Below are positions 44,633 to 55,309 of a DNA stretch of 64,000 nt, in pieces. Source of the stretch: Benincasa hispida. Lineage: Eukaryota; Streptophyta; Magnoliopsida; Cucurbitales; Cucurbitaceae. The first letter of the stretch is position 1. The number at the start of each line of letters is the position of its first letter. The notes beneath the pieces were generated by a model. That model did no database searches and was not told the origin of the DNA. It worked only from the letters and a program-made list of their open reading frames with translations. The stretch spans positions 2,959,182 to 3,023,181 of the forward strand of contig NC_052355.1 of assembly GCF_009727055.1 (NCBI RefSeq), read 5' to 3'. The position numbers were made by a program, and so were the translations under genes.

Positions 44633-45720
44633 TGGAAGTCCCATCGAGGTGGTTGAAGGATTGGAGTTGATGTCAACTTCTCCTTGAGTGGGTCAAAAGC
44701 TTCCTTGCATTCTTTATTGAAATTGAATACGACATCTTTTTTAAGAAGGCTTGATAGAGTGAAATTTTTTAAAAGTCCATGATGAACCTCTTGTAGAACC
44801 CTGCACTACCAAGAAAAAATGTACTTCTCTAATATTTTCAGGATAGGGAAGGTTAGCTATGACATTTATCTTAGCCTTATCAACTTCTATGCCCTTAGAA
44901 GATACAAGGTGTCCTAACACTATTCCATGAGAAGCCATAAAGTGACATTTTTCATAATTCAAAACTAAATTTGTTTCTATGCATCTTTTCAAGATCAAAC
45001 ATAAATTGTGCACACAATCTTTAAAAGAACTGCCATACACAGTGAAGTCGTCCATGAAAATCTCTATGCACTTTTCTACATAATCAGAGAATATGCTCAT
45101 CATGCATCTTTGAAACGTACATGGGGCATTACATAGCTCAAATTGTATTCTTCTAAATGCATAAGTACCATAAGTGCAAGTAAAAGTAGTCTTTTCTTAG
45201 TCTTCCTGTGCTATGAGTATTTGATAAAAATCTAGAAAAACCGTCAAGAAAACAAAAATATGGCTTTCCAATAAACCATCAACCATTTGATCAATAAAAT
45301 CTATAGGAAAATGATATTTTTTGTTACCTCGTTGGGTTTTTTGAAGTCTATACACATTCTCCATTTTGCACTCTCGTGGATCATCTCACCTTTTTCACCT
45401 TTCACAATGGTCATGTCGGCCTTCTTCGATACCACAGACTTACCCATTGACTGTTTGGGACTGGGTAAATTGTATCAGTTTTAAGTAGCTTGAGGATTTC
45501 TTTATGAACAATTTCCTTCATGGTTGGATTTAGCCTTCTTTGAGGTTGAACGATTGCCTAGAATGATTCTGTGCAAGCAAAGGGAATGGCTTATCCTCGT
45601 AATATCTTCTAAAGTCCAACCATTCGTTTCTTATAATCCTTCAATGTTTCTACTAGTGAACTTTCCTTAGAAAATGTGAGTTCTCTAGATATGATCACAA
45701 AAAGGTTTTTCTTCTCCTAG
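44633..45720 (-). pseudogene. Athila reverse transcriptase
   Basis: Minus strand. From about 45430 (KADMTIVKGEKGEMIHESAK, then CIDFKKPNEVTK) through the block TTFTCTYGTYAFRRIQFELC and NAPCTFQRCMMSIF to FMDDFTVYG (the active-site box, with F as first residue). Then KRCIETNLVLNYEKCHFMA and GIVLGHLVSSKGIEVDKAKI. The connection segment ends LKEKLTSTPILQPPRW beside the copia LTR. Several frameshifts and stops, for example near 45250 and 44750. It would synthesise cDNA; only fragments of 100 codons remain open. Confidence 0.87.
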
Positions 45721-46330
45721 GAAAATATACTTGAGGTGAGAAGGGAGAGTCTTAAGCTCGATCCCTTGTACCTAAGATTCCACAACATCATCATTAGAAG
45801 AATTATCATTCAAATCAAAATCATTCGAAGTAAAGAAAGAGTCAATCGAAGAGTCATCATCGTCAAGGTCAATGGAGGGAGTAACCAAACAATCCAAATT
45901 TTCATCAATTGAAAATAACAATTCATCAAACATGTCGCATGTATGTATTAAACATAGAGACGGATATTCTTCAGGGAATTTCATGGCATCATAAATGTTG
46001 AAAGATTTTACCTCTCCATCAAATTCTACTGACAAAGATCCCTTATCTACATCAATTCTTGTCTTTGCAGTTTTCATGAAGGGTCTACCAAGTAGAATGT
46101 TAGAAGAAGAAGTAGAGTATGGTTCATCCATTTTTAAAATGTAAAAATCAACAGGAAAGATTAATTCTCCAACTCTCAACAAAACATATTCTAGAATGCC
46201 TAGGGGTTCAATATGTGACCTATCCACTAGTTGTATGCATACATTCATTTTTTGTAGGCCATTCAATTTAAGATCTTCATAGACATGAAAAGGCATGACA
46301 TTTACTCTCTCATGTTCTTTCCCTTTTCTT
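45721..46330 (-). pseudogene. Athila aspartic protease region
   Basis: Minus strand. MPFHVYEDLKLNGLQ, then VDRSHIEPLGILEYVLLRVG, the conserved ILLGRPFMKTAKTRIDVDKG and a Ser/Asp-rich tail running to about 45775. This is the C-terminal two thirds of the retropepsin. The catalytic DLGASI-type motif should lie just upstream near 46320-46350, but the frame is broken there and I do not see it. Confidence 0.8.
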
Positions 46331-46937
46331 TTCTTAGTACATAAGTCTTTTATGAATTTAGCATACCTAGGTATTTATTGAATGGCATTGAGCAAAGGAA
46401 TATTAATTTGTACCTTTTTAAAACATTTCAATTAGCTCATGGTCAGTATCTTCTACCTTAGGTTTTGCTAGTCTACTGGGGAAGGGACCTTAGGTATGTA
46501 TGGCTCTACATTAGAGGGAGAGTAGTTACATACCTCAGGGAAGATGGGAGATTCCTCAGATTCATTTACCTTGTTATCCTGATGAATTATCTTTTCAGGC
46601 TCCTTGGGAGTTGGTTGAATTAGGCTAGCTACATGGGAAGAAGAAGGAATTTCCTTACCGATTCTTAGAATCATTGTGCTTACATTTGCATGCTCCATTG
46701 AGCAGGGAGCTTTCCTGATGACTTACTCTCGAGCTTGCTTACCATAGTTGCTAGTTGAATGATTTGTGTGCCCAAGTTTGAAAAGCCTTGTCGGGTTTCT
46801 TGTTGAAAAGATTTTGTGTCTTGTTGAAGTTGTTTTCTTTCTTGTTGAAGTTATATATTTTCCTTTTGAAAATTGTGTAGTTCCTGTTGAAATTTTAAAG
46901 AATGGTCAACAAGAGATTTAACTACATCCTCGAGAGA
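46331..46937 (-). pseudogene. Athila gag, C-terminal part
   Basis: Minus strand. Homology begins at the junction with copia A (DLSLEDVVKSLVDHSLKFQQ). It runs through a Gln-rich stretch and TRQGFSNLGTQIIQLATMVS, KLESKSSGKLP, then a Pro/Glu/Ser-rich spacer with a stop near 46470. It is the typical end of Athila gag before protease. The first half of gag, including the zinc knuckle, is lost. Confidence 0.82.
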
Positions 46938-47504
46938 CAGGTCAATATCAAGGTGGATGGAGAGAATGTTCAAAGTAAGTGAGAGCGGACGTGCGACAGC
47001 ATATCCCACGGTCTCTCTCGTTAGGTTGGATAAGGTTTTTGTGCATCGCCTCGAGGCACCCTAGGAGTATATCCCCCTATAGAATGGCAATTTTGTCAAA
47101 CTCTTTATCTGGTCTCCCATATAGGATAAGGTCACCTTAGTCTCTTGTCGTAATCTGCTTTTTCCCTACGGTGGGTGCATTAGGGAGGGACTTTAGGGCT
47201 GAAAACGAGGGGTTACACTTATGCAGAATTGTTAAGGGTTAACAGTTCTAGACCGAATGAATGGTGACTGTTAGGTGCAGTTACAAGAGTTGTTTCTGCC
47301 TAATGGTTGAGAGTGTCTCATCCCAGTGAAGGGGCATTTGCTCACCCCACCGGTGATGTTTGTCCTGCCTCGCAGGGACATCATTGCGAAATAGAAGTTT
47401 TTTCACTTGGGGTACTTGGAAACTATTTTGCTAAAACTAAATTGGTGTTAAAATGTGGTATTGCATAGACTTGTTAAGTTTGTTCGTTTTTTAACAACGT
47501 AATT
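46938..47504 (+). other. leader of copia A
   Basis: GGTCAATATCAAGG at 46938 also opens the repeat unit in the leader of element C (minus, near 22720). GCCTCGAGGCACCCTAGGAG near 47045-47065 corresponds to its CCTCGACGTGCCCTGGGAGC segment. Non-coding. Confidence 0.55.
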
Positions 47505-48224
47505 ATGGCAACCACCACTTTAGCTCTACTTAGTATCGATAAACTAACTGGCGAAAACTACGCTAGTTGGAAACACACGATCACAACAATACTGACCATC
47601 GATGATCTCATGTTCGTCCTTATGGAGGAGTGTCCTCCTATTCCACCTCTTAATGCCACTTGAAATGTTTGGGAGGCCTATGAGCGTTGGACACGGGCGA
47701 ATGAGAAGGCCCGAACCTATATCTTGGCCAATGTTAACGACGTTTTGGCCAAGAAGCATGAGCCCATGGTCTCAGCGCGTGAGATCATGGAGTCCCTACG
47801 GGGAATGTTCGGACAACTATTTTGACAGCTCAAGCATGAGGCTCTTAAATTCATCTTCAACTCCAAAATGGAGGAAGGCACCTCTATTCGAGAACATGTA
47901 CTTAATATGATGGTCCACTTCAATGTGGCAAAGATGAATGGGTCTCAGATCAATGTGGGCAGCCAGGTTAGAATTATCATGCATTCATTGCCGGATAGCT
48001 TCCTACACTTTGTTAGTAATGTGATTCTTAATAAAGTGGACTATACCCTTACAACTCTCCTCTATGAGTTGCAGACTTTCCAATCCTTGCTGAAAAGTAA
48101 GAAGAAGAAGGGATGTGAGGCAAATGTTGCTTCATCTTCAAATACATTTCGTAGAGGTTCGACCTCAGGGACTAAGTCTGCACCTTCTACTTCTCAAACT
48201 ACTAAATGGAAGAAGAATAGGTAA
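47505..48224 (+). pseudogene. copia A gag
   Basis: ATG at 47505. The frame matches the copia gag core: LTGENYASWKHTITTILTID, then VLMEECP, VWEAYERWTRANEKARTYIL, REIMESLRGMFGQ, then HEALKFIFNSKMEEGTSIRE and a Lys/Ser-rich tail. In-frame stops at 47661-47663 (TGA, in place of an amino acid before NVWEAY) and 47823-47825. It is otherwise nearly full length, about 240 codons, and better preserved than the gags of B and C. It would form the particle shell. Confidence 0.87.
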
Positions 48225-48700
48225 GGTAAGGGGATAGGGAAGACACCTGCTAACCTATAGCCTGTCACCCAGCGGGTTAGGCGTCCAGTGCTGGTTGATA
48301 AGGGAAAGTGTTCCACTGCAACCAGGATGGGCACTAGAAAAGGAATTGTCCTTGCTGGCTAAAGGAGAAGAAGACGGCCAAGGCTAAGACCAAGCCTAAG
48401 GCAAAACAAGGTAAATATGATTTACTAGTTTTGAAAACTTGTTTAGTGGAGAATGATGATCCTGCCTGGATTATTGACTTTGGGGACACTAATCATGTTT
48501 GTTCTTCTTTTCAGGTGATTAGATCCTGGCGGTAGCTAGAGGCTAGTGAGATGATGATGTGAGTAGCCACAGGGCACGCCGTCTCAGTTGTGGCAATGGG
48601 ACGAATCTAGTTGACTTTAAAGAATAAATTTCTCATTTTAGATAATTTTTATGTAGTAACTGAGTTTATTTGATGCAACAAAAGTTTGAATCCTTTGAAA
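48225..48700 (+). pseudogene. copia A zinc knuckle and protease
   Basis: HCNQDGH, stop, KRNC remains of the CX2CX4HX4C knuckle at about 48310-48350, then Lys-rich linker, then CLVENDDPAWII and DFGDTNHVC at about 48475-48500. The protease active site should be DSGAT; S to F and A to D changes remove activity. The sequence then loses frame and jumps, near 48670, into the integrase, so the pre-integrase domain is deleted. Confidence 0.82.
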
Positions 48701-49560
48701 GTTTAGAGAGTTCAAGGCTGAAGTTGAAAATGCATTGGATAGATGGATTAAGACACATCGATTGGATCGAGGTGGAGAGTTTTTGGATTTGGTGTTCCAG
48801 AACTATTTGATAGTACATGCAATCATTTCCCAACTCTCAACACCGGTACACCTAAACGAAATGGTGTAGCGGATAGGAGAATAGAACCTTTTTTGACATG
48901 GTTTGGTCGATGATGAGTTACGCTTCCTTACGGTACTCGTTTTGGGGTTTTGCAGTGGAAATTGTAGTGTATATACTTAACTGTGTTCCTTCTAAGAGTG
49001 TTGCAAGAATACCTTTGAAGTTGTGGAATAGGTGTAAAGCTAGTTTACGTCACTTCCGCATATGGGGTTGCCCAACACATGTGCTTGAGGTTAATCCAAA
49101 GAAATTGGAACCACGGTCGAGGTTGTGCCTCTTTGTAGGCTACCCCAAAGGTACACGAAGGGGTTACTTTTATGATCCTACGGAAAACAGAGTGTTTGGG
49201 TCTACGAACGCTACCTTCCTGGAGGAGAATCATATTAGGGAGAACAATCCACGTAGTAAGATCGTGTTACGTGAGCCTGCCAACGAAACTACTAAAACTT
49301 CAACAAGAGTTGTTGAAGGGCCTGCTTTGTAGAAGTTGTTCCAAACATGTCTAAGCCCATCCCCCTCTATTGTGACAATAGTGGTGTTGTGGCGAACTCC
49401 AGGGAGCCCATAAGTCACAAGTGCGAAAAACATATAGAACGAAAGTGTCATCTCATCTGTGAGATAGTGCATTAAGGGGACATGATAGTCACAAAGATCG
49501 CTTTGGAGCACAACATTGCTGACCCATTTACGAAGGCTCTCACGGCTATAGTTTTTTAGG
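48701..49560 (+). pseudogene. copia A integrase end joined to RNase H end
   Basis: 48701-48890 is shifted integrase core (relics of the DRGGE and TGTPKRNGVADR regions). 48898-49332 is open and reads MVWSMMSYASL, VYILNCVPSKSVARIPLKLW, HFRIWGCPTHVLEVNPKKLE and LCLFVGYPKGTRRGYFYDP. From 49350 it continues directly with RNase H (YCDNSGVVANSREPISHKCE, ADPFTKAL). The whole RT is deleted at about 49335-49360. Confidence 0.85.
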
Positions 49561-49705
49561 GTCACCTTCAGAGCATGGGTCTATGGGACCGCCCGCGGCT
49601 GAAATATTGCAAGTGGGAGATTTTTGTACTGGGCCTTAGTGCCTTAGTTTATTATTTTGTACTAGCTGCTTGTACACCCCACTTGCTTTAGGACAAGAGG
49701 GAGAT

Positions 49706-51162
49706 TGTTGGGGATGATGCCCTAAACTCTCGTTGGGTCTTGTAGTTTCTAAACATAGTATTGAACAAACACTTGTAATGTAATAATATATGATATTTTC
49801 TTCACTATTGTCTATGGAACATTGGATGTTTTAATTGCTTTACCATAAACCAATAAACTAAGATCCCAAGTTTTCGTTATAACTTAAGCATGTATGTGGA
49901 GACATATAGGTGGATCATACCTTAAGTGATAACCAAAATGTCTGTAGTATATGGATATAGGAGGGAAACCTTATCCTGCTAATGCTACGGATGCAGCCCA
50001 CTTTGTAGAATAGTTACAAGTGTTATGGCTTGCTACAGATGGTCTGATCCTGCTCATTCATGTGGAGACATGCGAGCGGGGGCATCCTATACAAAGGAGT
50101 TTGTATAAGACCGGACCACGAAGTGTTACAGTCTCGTTATATAATGTCGTTCATGATAGAGATTTCTCTTCACTAGGATGACCATAGGTAACATGACCTC
50201 AATCCTGAGTGAGTTGGGAACTCCTACCTTTGAGGGCGGTCCTTTGGTTTGCATGGGCGCGAGTGGCCAGATCGCCGACTCAAACCTACCACTTTAGGCA
50301 TTCGTCCAATTTGGGAACAGGGAACTCAGCTACACAAGATAGAATTTACTCCTTCCCCAAAGCAGGGGTAAGTAGATAGATTGCTCCCTTAAGGGCTGAT
50401 TCCAGGGCTTGAACAATGTGGTGCCATACACCTTCTCATGGCCCGAGAGGTGTCCATACATAGTAGGACTATGATGTATTGTTCATTAGAATGATCAGTG
50501 GTACTTAAGGAGTTCGATGTAACTACAGGGGAAAAATGATAAATTGGCCCAGTTGTACTTACGAGCATCTATGAAGGGTTATCGTATTGTTGACTGGTTA
50601 TATTCGATGGACACAGAAATATATTTGTGGTGAGAAGAGTGTAGTTTTCAGTCTTTAGTGGAATGCCTAGCAATTAACAGATGGTGGATCTCGTGGCTAA
50701 AGAGTTTAGTCAGCTATTCATGTACTGTTGGAGCTTCAAGCCATAGGTCCATAAGGTCCCATTGGTAGCTCAATGAATTCAAGTTGAGAATCAGTTTGAA
50801 GTGTTCAAATTGACAAGAGGGAGTTCGATTATATATGATATGCTTGAACTGATCAATTATATATGATATGGTTGACATGACGTATGAGATATATTAATTG
50901 GAGGAAAATGATATAAATATGGTTCATATGTTGCATATGATGTGATATTAAACTATAGGTTATAAATATAATATGATTATTTTTTTAATTTAACAATTAT
51001 GGGATAATTGTTGGCCTTTTTTTCTCCGTAACTGAATGATATAGTGGGAGGTTGCATTTAGTTTTCGTACCTGAAGGAGAAAATGAAAATGGTTTTAAGA
51101 GATCAGATATTCGTTCACCGATTAGTACACTACCCATCGCTTAGCAAACTGAAAGCATAAAC
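49706..51162 (+). repeat. 3' LTR of copia A, cut by element B
   Basis: Begins TGTTGGGGATGATGCCC after the purine tract AAGAGGGAGAT. Co-linear with the solo LTR 2350-4456 as far as its equivalent of position 3830, where the CGATCG array would begin (CATCGCTTAGCAAACTG). There element B starts. The rest should lie beyond 64000. Confidence 0.8.
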
Positions 51163-52877
51163 TGTTGGGTTTTATGTCCTCAAACTCGCAGTTTGTAAAT
51201 TGATAAACATTTTCTATAATCAATATACTTATTATTGATTTCATGAATTATATGAAAGTCTAAATCCAATAAACTAAGACCCATGACTATTGCATGAGTA
51301 CTTGAACTTTGTGTGGAGACATACGAGTGGATCAGTTCGAGTAAATAGTCAAAATGATCTATGGTACATTAATTGGATGTGGCCTACTTTGTAGTTGTTT
51401 CAAAGAGTTGTAAAGTGCTACATACGATGTGATCCTAATTCACATGTTATGACATGAGGAGTGGGGGCATCCTATGCAATGAGTTTGCATAAGATCGAAC
51501 CAAGAAATTAGTCACTCTTACTTTATAACGCTGTTTACTATATAAGACTGACTATTTCACCTAGATGACCTAGGTAACTCGGTCTTAATCCTGAGCAAAC
51601 TATGAACTCATGTTTATTTAGGATTACCCTTAGATTTGCATAGGTGAGGGTTGGCTCAACAGTGCCGGCTCAATAAGACTCTCGTTCCAGGTGTAAGACC
51701 GAATAGATAGCTGAGGACATAGAGTGAAAGACGGAGTTCACGCCTACCCGATTTAGGGATAGAAGAAAGGTTGTTCTTTCAAGTACTGAATCCAGGTCTT
51801 AAACAAGGGGCCCCACCCTCTCACTAGGCTGAGAGAGTTTGGTTTAGTGATTGGATCACAAACAAGTTGTTCATTAGAGGATCAGTAGGAACTTGAGGAA
51901 TACGACATAATCTCGAGGGTAAAACAGATAGTTGACCCAGTCGTTATTACAAACAACCTGTAAAGTGTCGACTTACTGATTATGGTTAAATCATGTGGAC
52001 ATAATATATCTACAGTGAGGGGAGTGCAACTATGGCTTTAGTGGAGTGACACGTTAGTTAATGAATGGGGATTAATTTGGTCTAATGACTGATTAGAATT
52101 AAGGAAATTAGTAATTATATGAGATATAATTATGTGTTTAATTTGAGAATTAAACGGAATAGGAGAATTTATATTTAAATATGATTTAAATATATATAGA
52201 TGGATGTGTGTAAAAATTAATTTAATATTTGATATTAAATTAATTAAGTTTTATTTAAAAATTAATTTATGAAATTAATTTTATTTTATTGTTCAGTTTT
52301 TAAAATCAAAATGGATTTTGGAAATCAAATTTTAATTTTGTGATAAAATTGGAAAATTAGAAATGCAATACACAAAATGAAAAAACCATGTTTTCCATTA
52401 TCCATCTTCTACTTGCTCACACAAAAGCCATCACTATTGCCTTGTGTTACTCCAAGCATGAGCTACAACTCATGCAACTCTCTTCCTTGCATGTTGATAT
52501 GTAATATATTGAAGAGTTTGGAGTGAATTTCGGGCATGCAATCAAGAGAGAATTTTAAAGAAAATTCGTGCTGAAGAAAGTGTTCCTCACGAAGATTGCT
52601 ACTGTGAGTAATTCTCCTCAATCCCTTGATTGAAGTTTTTTTTTAGTCCAACTCAATCTAGAGCACCAAGAGAATAGTGTGGAAGATCTTGAGGTGGTCT
52701 GCAACAAGATTTGGAGAAGATTGCAGCTGGAGATCGATCTTTGAGGAGGTTCTACAAAGGTATGTCATGAAACTCACTTGTTTTCTGCAAGAGCCTGCTT
52801 CATATTTTGCTAAAATTAGTGAATTAGAGTGCTTAAATGATCATTGTTGCTTCCGCTGTTTTTGATACATTCCTACA
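51163..52877 (+). repeat. 5' LTR of copia B
   Basis: From TGTTGGGTTTTATGTCC to CATTCCTACA. Compared with the 3' LTR it lacks about 35 bases near 51390 (the GGTTGGGTACCTTATTC segment) and about 120 bases near 52100 (the CTCGGATCGTTGGAGCCC segment). It ends two bases before the primer-binding site. Confidence 0.9.
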
Positions 52878-52879
52878 AT

Positions 52880-52891
52880 TGGTATCAGAGC
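52880..52891 (+). other. primer-binding site, initiator tRNA-Met
   Basis: TGGTATCAGAGC matches the 3' end complement of plant initiator tRNA-Met, the standard copia primer. Confidence 0.88.
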
Positions 52892-53214
52892 ATCATATAC
52901 AAATTCAATTTGGTTTAATTTTGGTTTGGTGGGTGTTTTATATGAGAAATATGAAACTGATGCATTGATATGGTTTTTTGAGTTCTGGCATTTTTATTCT
53001 CTTTAATTTCTCATTTAAATTTGTAATTGGCTCTTGTTTAATGAGCTTTTATGAGTTAGCAAGAGTCTTTAATTTATTTGGAGTCATTAGAATTGAAATT
53101 AAGATGTAATTGAAGAAACAAGTGAAGGAGGTCGAGCTGCTGTTCCAATTTTTTTAGCTTCTGCTCAAAATCGTTGTTGAGGTTCAGTTGCTAAGCAATC
53201 GTCTAGTTCCAGGC
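52892..53214 (+). other. start of the copia B leader
   Basis: AT-rich, non-coding, between primer site and array. Confidence 0.5.
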
Positions 53215-53491
53215 ATTACACAATGTGAAGAAAAGCTAGACGATCGTATAGTAATGGGCACTGGTCATTGTGATGTTGAACACTAAACGATCGTGTACCT
53301 GTAGGAGTTAAACGATGCGTTCAAATTGCTATACGATAGTGCTACGCGATGGTTTAGCTTTTGCTTGGGAACTAAATGATTCGTTAGATTTGCTATACAA
53401 TGGCACTACACAATCATGTAGCTGCGATGCACGCTAAGCGATGCGATGAAGTGCTATCCGATAGTGCTAAGTGATCATCTAGATACGGCGC
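53215..53491 (+). repeat. CGATCG-word array, first part, in the copia B leader
   Basis: About a dozen words such as CTAGACGATCGTATAG, CTAAACGATCGTGTACC, CTATACGATAGTGCTACG and CTAAGCGATGCG in 277 bases. The array continues at 57239 after the nested element; without that insertion it spans about 630 bases. Confidence 0.72.
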
Positions 53492-53874
53492 TGATGATGG
53501 GCAGAAACGCACGTCATTATAGGCCTTTTCTTTAGAATTATGAAGGCTGTTAAGTAGAGGATGCGGCGATTATACTAAGAATTCATGAGAAAATGAGCTT
53601 GCGTCGATCGACATTAAGCATCTCGGCTACCGACTATTATGCATTATTATGCATTCAATTGTTTATTTTTGTAGCAAAGGCAGAAATCGATCGCATGCGC
53701 GGAAGCCAGGCTATCGCGAAGATGACCGCATGCGAGGAATCTCTCCATCACAAAGGCGAACACATACGTTCGACGCATGGATGTTGCTGCCATTAACCGC
53801 ATGCGTCCATCGCATAGAAGTTGTAGCTACAGAGTAATAACCAAAATGAAAGTTTTTGGTGCCGTTGTTGGAGA

Positions 53875-54815
53875 CTTGGCAGCTAATAGTTTATTGAGTT
53901 CTGTGTTTTTGCAGGAAAGCTTTTTACCTTAGGAGTATTGTAGCTTTTGCGACCAAGCTGCAAACAATATTGAAGTTTAGGCGATGTGTCGAAAGCCAGT
54001 ATTGACCCCAGGATAGAAGGGAAATCAGTCGCGTGAGCTGAAGGCAGTTCTAAGCACATGGTGACCAACATGCTCCCAGCAATTGCCGGAAGTTCCAATG
54101 GTCAGGGCGAGCTTCTTGACCTAAGCAGTTGAGAGCAATCTCCTGAATGGAAGATTCCTTACGGTGACTTCACTCTAATTTCTCTAGGGACGTCTTCTAC
54201 TCTATCTTTACCTTCTTTTTCATAGTGTAGTTTATTTTAGTTGTTATTTTGGATATGCGGTTGCTTCCTTGGATGTGTTGTGTATGTTCCTTGCAGGTGC
54301 GACAATAATTCTCCTCGGTGCACAGTTACAACGGAAGAATCCTCTTCACCATTCAACGCATGGATTCGACTACATGAATTCCAAAGCATGGTCGCAAGCG
54401 TTATTCTACTCAAGGTTCTTTTCTTGTTATCTTTTATGCATTATCCTTTTGAAATTCTCTTTGTCCGATTGCTTACCTTTGCGATACATCTATGATGGTA
54501 CGTATAATTCACTACAGCCGCTAACTAAACATCGCAAGGCACTCCTTACTTTTAATAGCTTCTTCGAAATTTGATAGTCTAAATTTTATTATGTGCAAAC
54601 GCTTGCTCAAACATTTGTTACCGCATTCCTGTTGAGTTTGTCTTTAGCTTTGTGGCGAGAGCGCTACCGATCTCTAAGTTTGGGGGTGGTAGCGGTCCCG
54701 GAGAAATGCGTTCACTACAATGCGATTAAAAAAAATGTTCGAGAATAAAAACTCCATTGTCAGCGCAATGGGGAAACCCATGCTGATAAGAGTTAAGTTG
54801 TGAAAGGCACTTACC
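53875..54815 (+). other. interior of the 3.7-kb element, no gene supported
   Basis: Short frames of up to 101 codons at 54241-54574 are hydrophobic and T-rich, with no domain. TCTAAGTTTGGGGGTGG at about 54675-54691 is a second copy of the purine-tract word. Confidence 0.5.
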
Positions 54816-55003
54816 CGTAGTTAGATGTCCGCATGACACCTGTGGGGGCAAGCCAAAATGAAAGTAAGTCGCCAGGATCAACGCATAAGCGCAACTCCTC
54901 TGTCTGGTGCAAAATTAAGCCAAAACAAGAGTTGAATTGAATATGGCACGCAACCAAAGTTGGATGTCTGCATGACACACATGGGAGCAAGCCAAAACGA
55001 AAA
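54816..55003 (+). repeat. duplicated conserved non-coding block, second element
   Basis: Copies at about 54816-54862 (GTTAGATGTCCGCATGACAC then CTGTGGGGGCAAGCC) and 54957-55003 (GTTGGATGTCTGCATGACAC then ACATGGGAGCAAGCC). They match the pair at 38408-38660 more closely than anything around them. Confidence 0.8.
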
Positions 55004-55271
55004 GCATAACCAGGATCAACGCCACATTCTAATAATAAATCGTAAGGCTCTAAATTATTTCAATGAACGCATTCTTAAAAGCTAAATGCAAAGTTGGGGA
55101 ATGAGTAAAAAGTTTTTTAGCAGAGGCTTGCCAGAGTAAGCTTAGAAGAAGTAGCCGAAGCGGAGGAGAGCATTGCGGCCATGGTTAGAGGTATGAGTAA
55201 ATTATATTTTAAGAAGCTGGTCATTGCAAAGGAAAGCGAGAGGGTGAATTATGAATTACCCAACTATAAAG

Positions 55272-55291
55272 CATGCTTGAGGACAAGCATG
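55272..55291 (+). other. AGGA-loop stem-loop before the polypurine tract (3.7-kb element)
   Basis: CATGCTTG, loop AGGA, CAAGCATG: an 8-bp perfect stem. TAAGTTTGGGGGTG and the LTR start at 55310 follow. Confidence 0.7.
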
Positions 55292-55309
55292 ATTCTAAGT
55301 TTGGGGGTG

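Larger units (their letters stand above)
27625..46937 (-). mobile_element. Athila-type Ty3/gypsy element (minus), split by two insertions
   Basis: Minus-strand order: end of gag (46937), protease, RT, RNase H, integrase (to 40930). It resumes after the 30712-40929 insertion with the long 3' non-coding region, polypurine tract and 3' LTR (28935-27625). The copia LTR at 42582-44632 interrupts RNase H. The first part of gag and the 5' LTR are missing: at about 46937 the sequence becomes the leader of copia A. The reading frame end LGLPLANPYLTP stops exactly where the insertion begins at 40930. No env-like ORF is visible in the 3' region. Confidence 0.85.
46938..51162 (+). mobile_element. Ty1/copia element A, 5'-truncated and decayed
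   Basis: Order: leader (46938-47504), gag, zinc knuckle and protease (to about 48650), integrase part, RNase H end (to about 49560), purine tract (49694-49705), 3' LTR from 49706. The 5' LTR is missing (joined to Athila gag near 46937). Most of the integrase start and the whole RT are deleted. The 3' LTR is interrupted at 51162 by element B. Confidence 0.85.
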
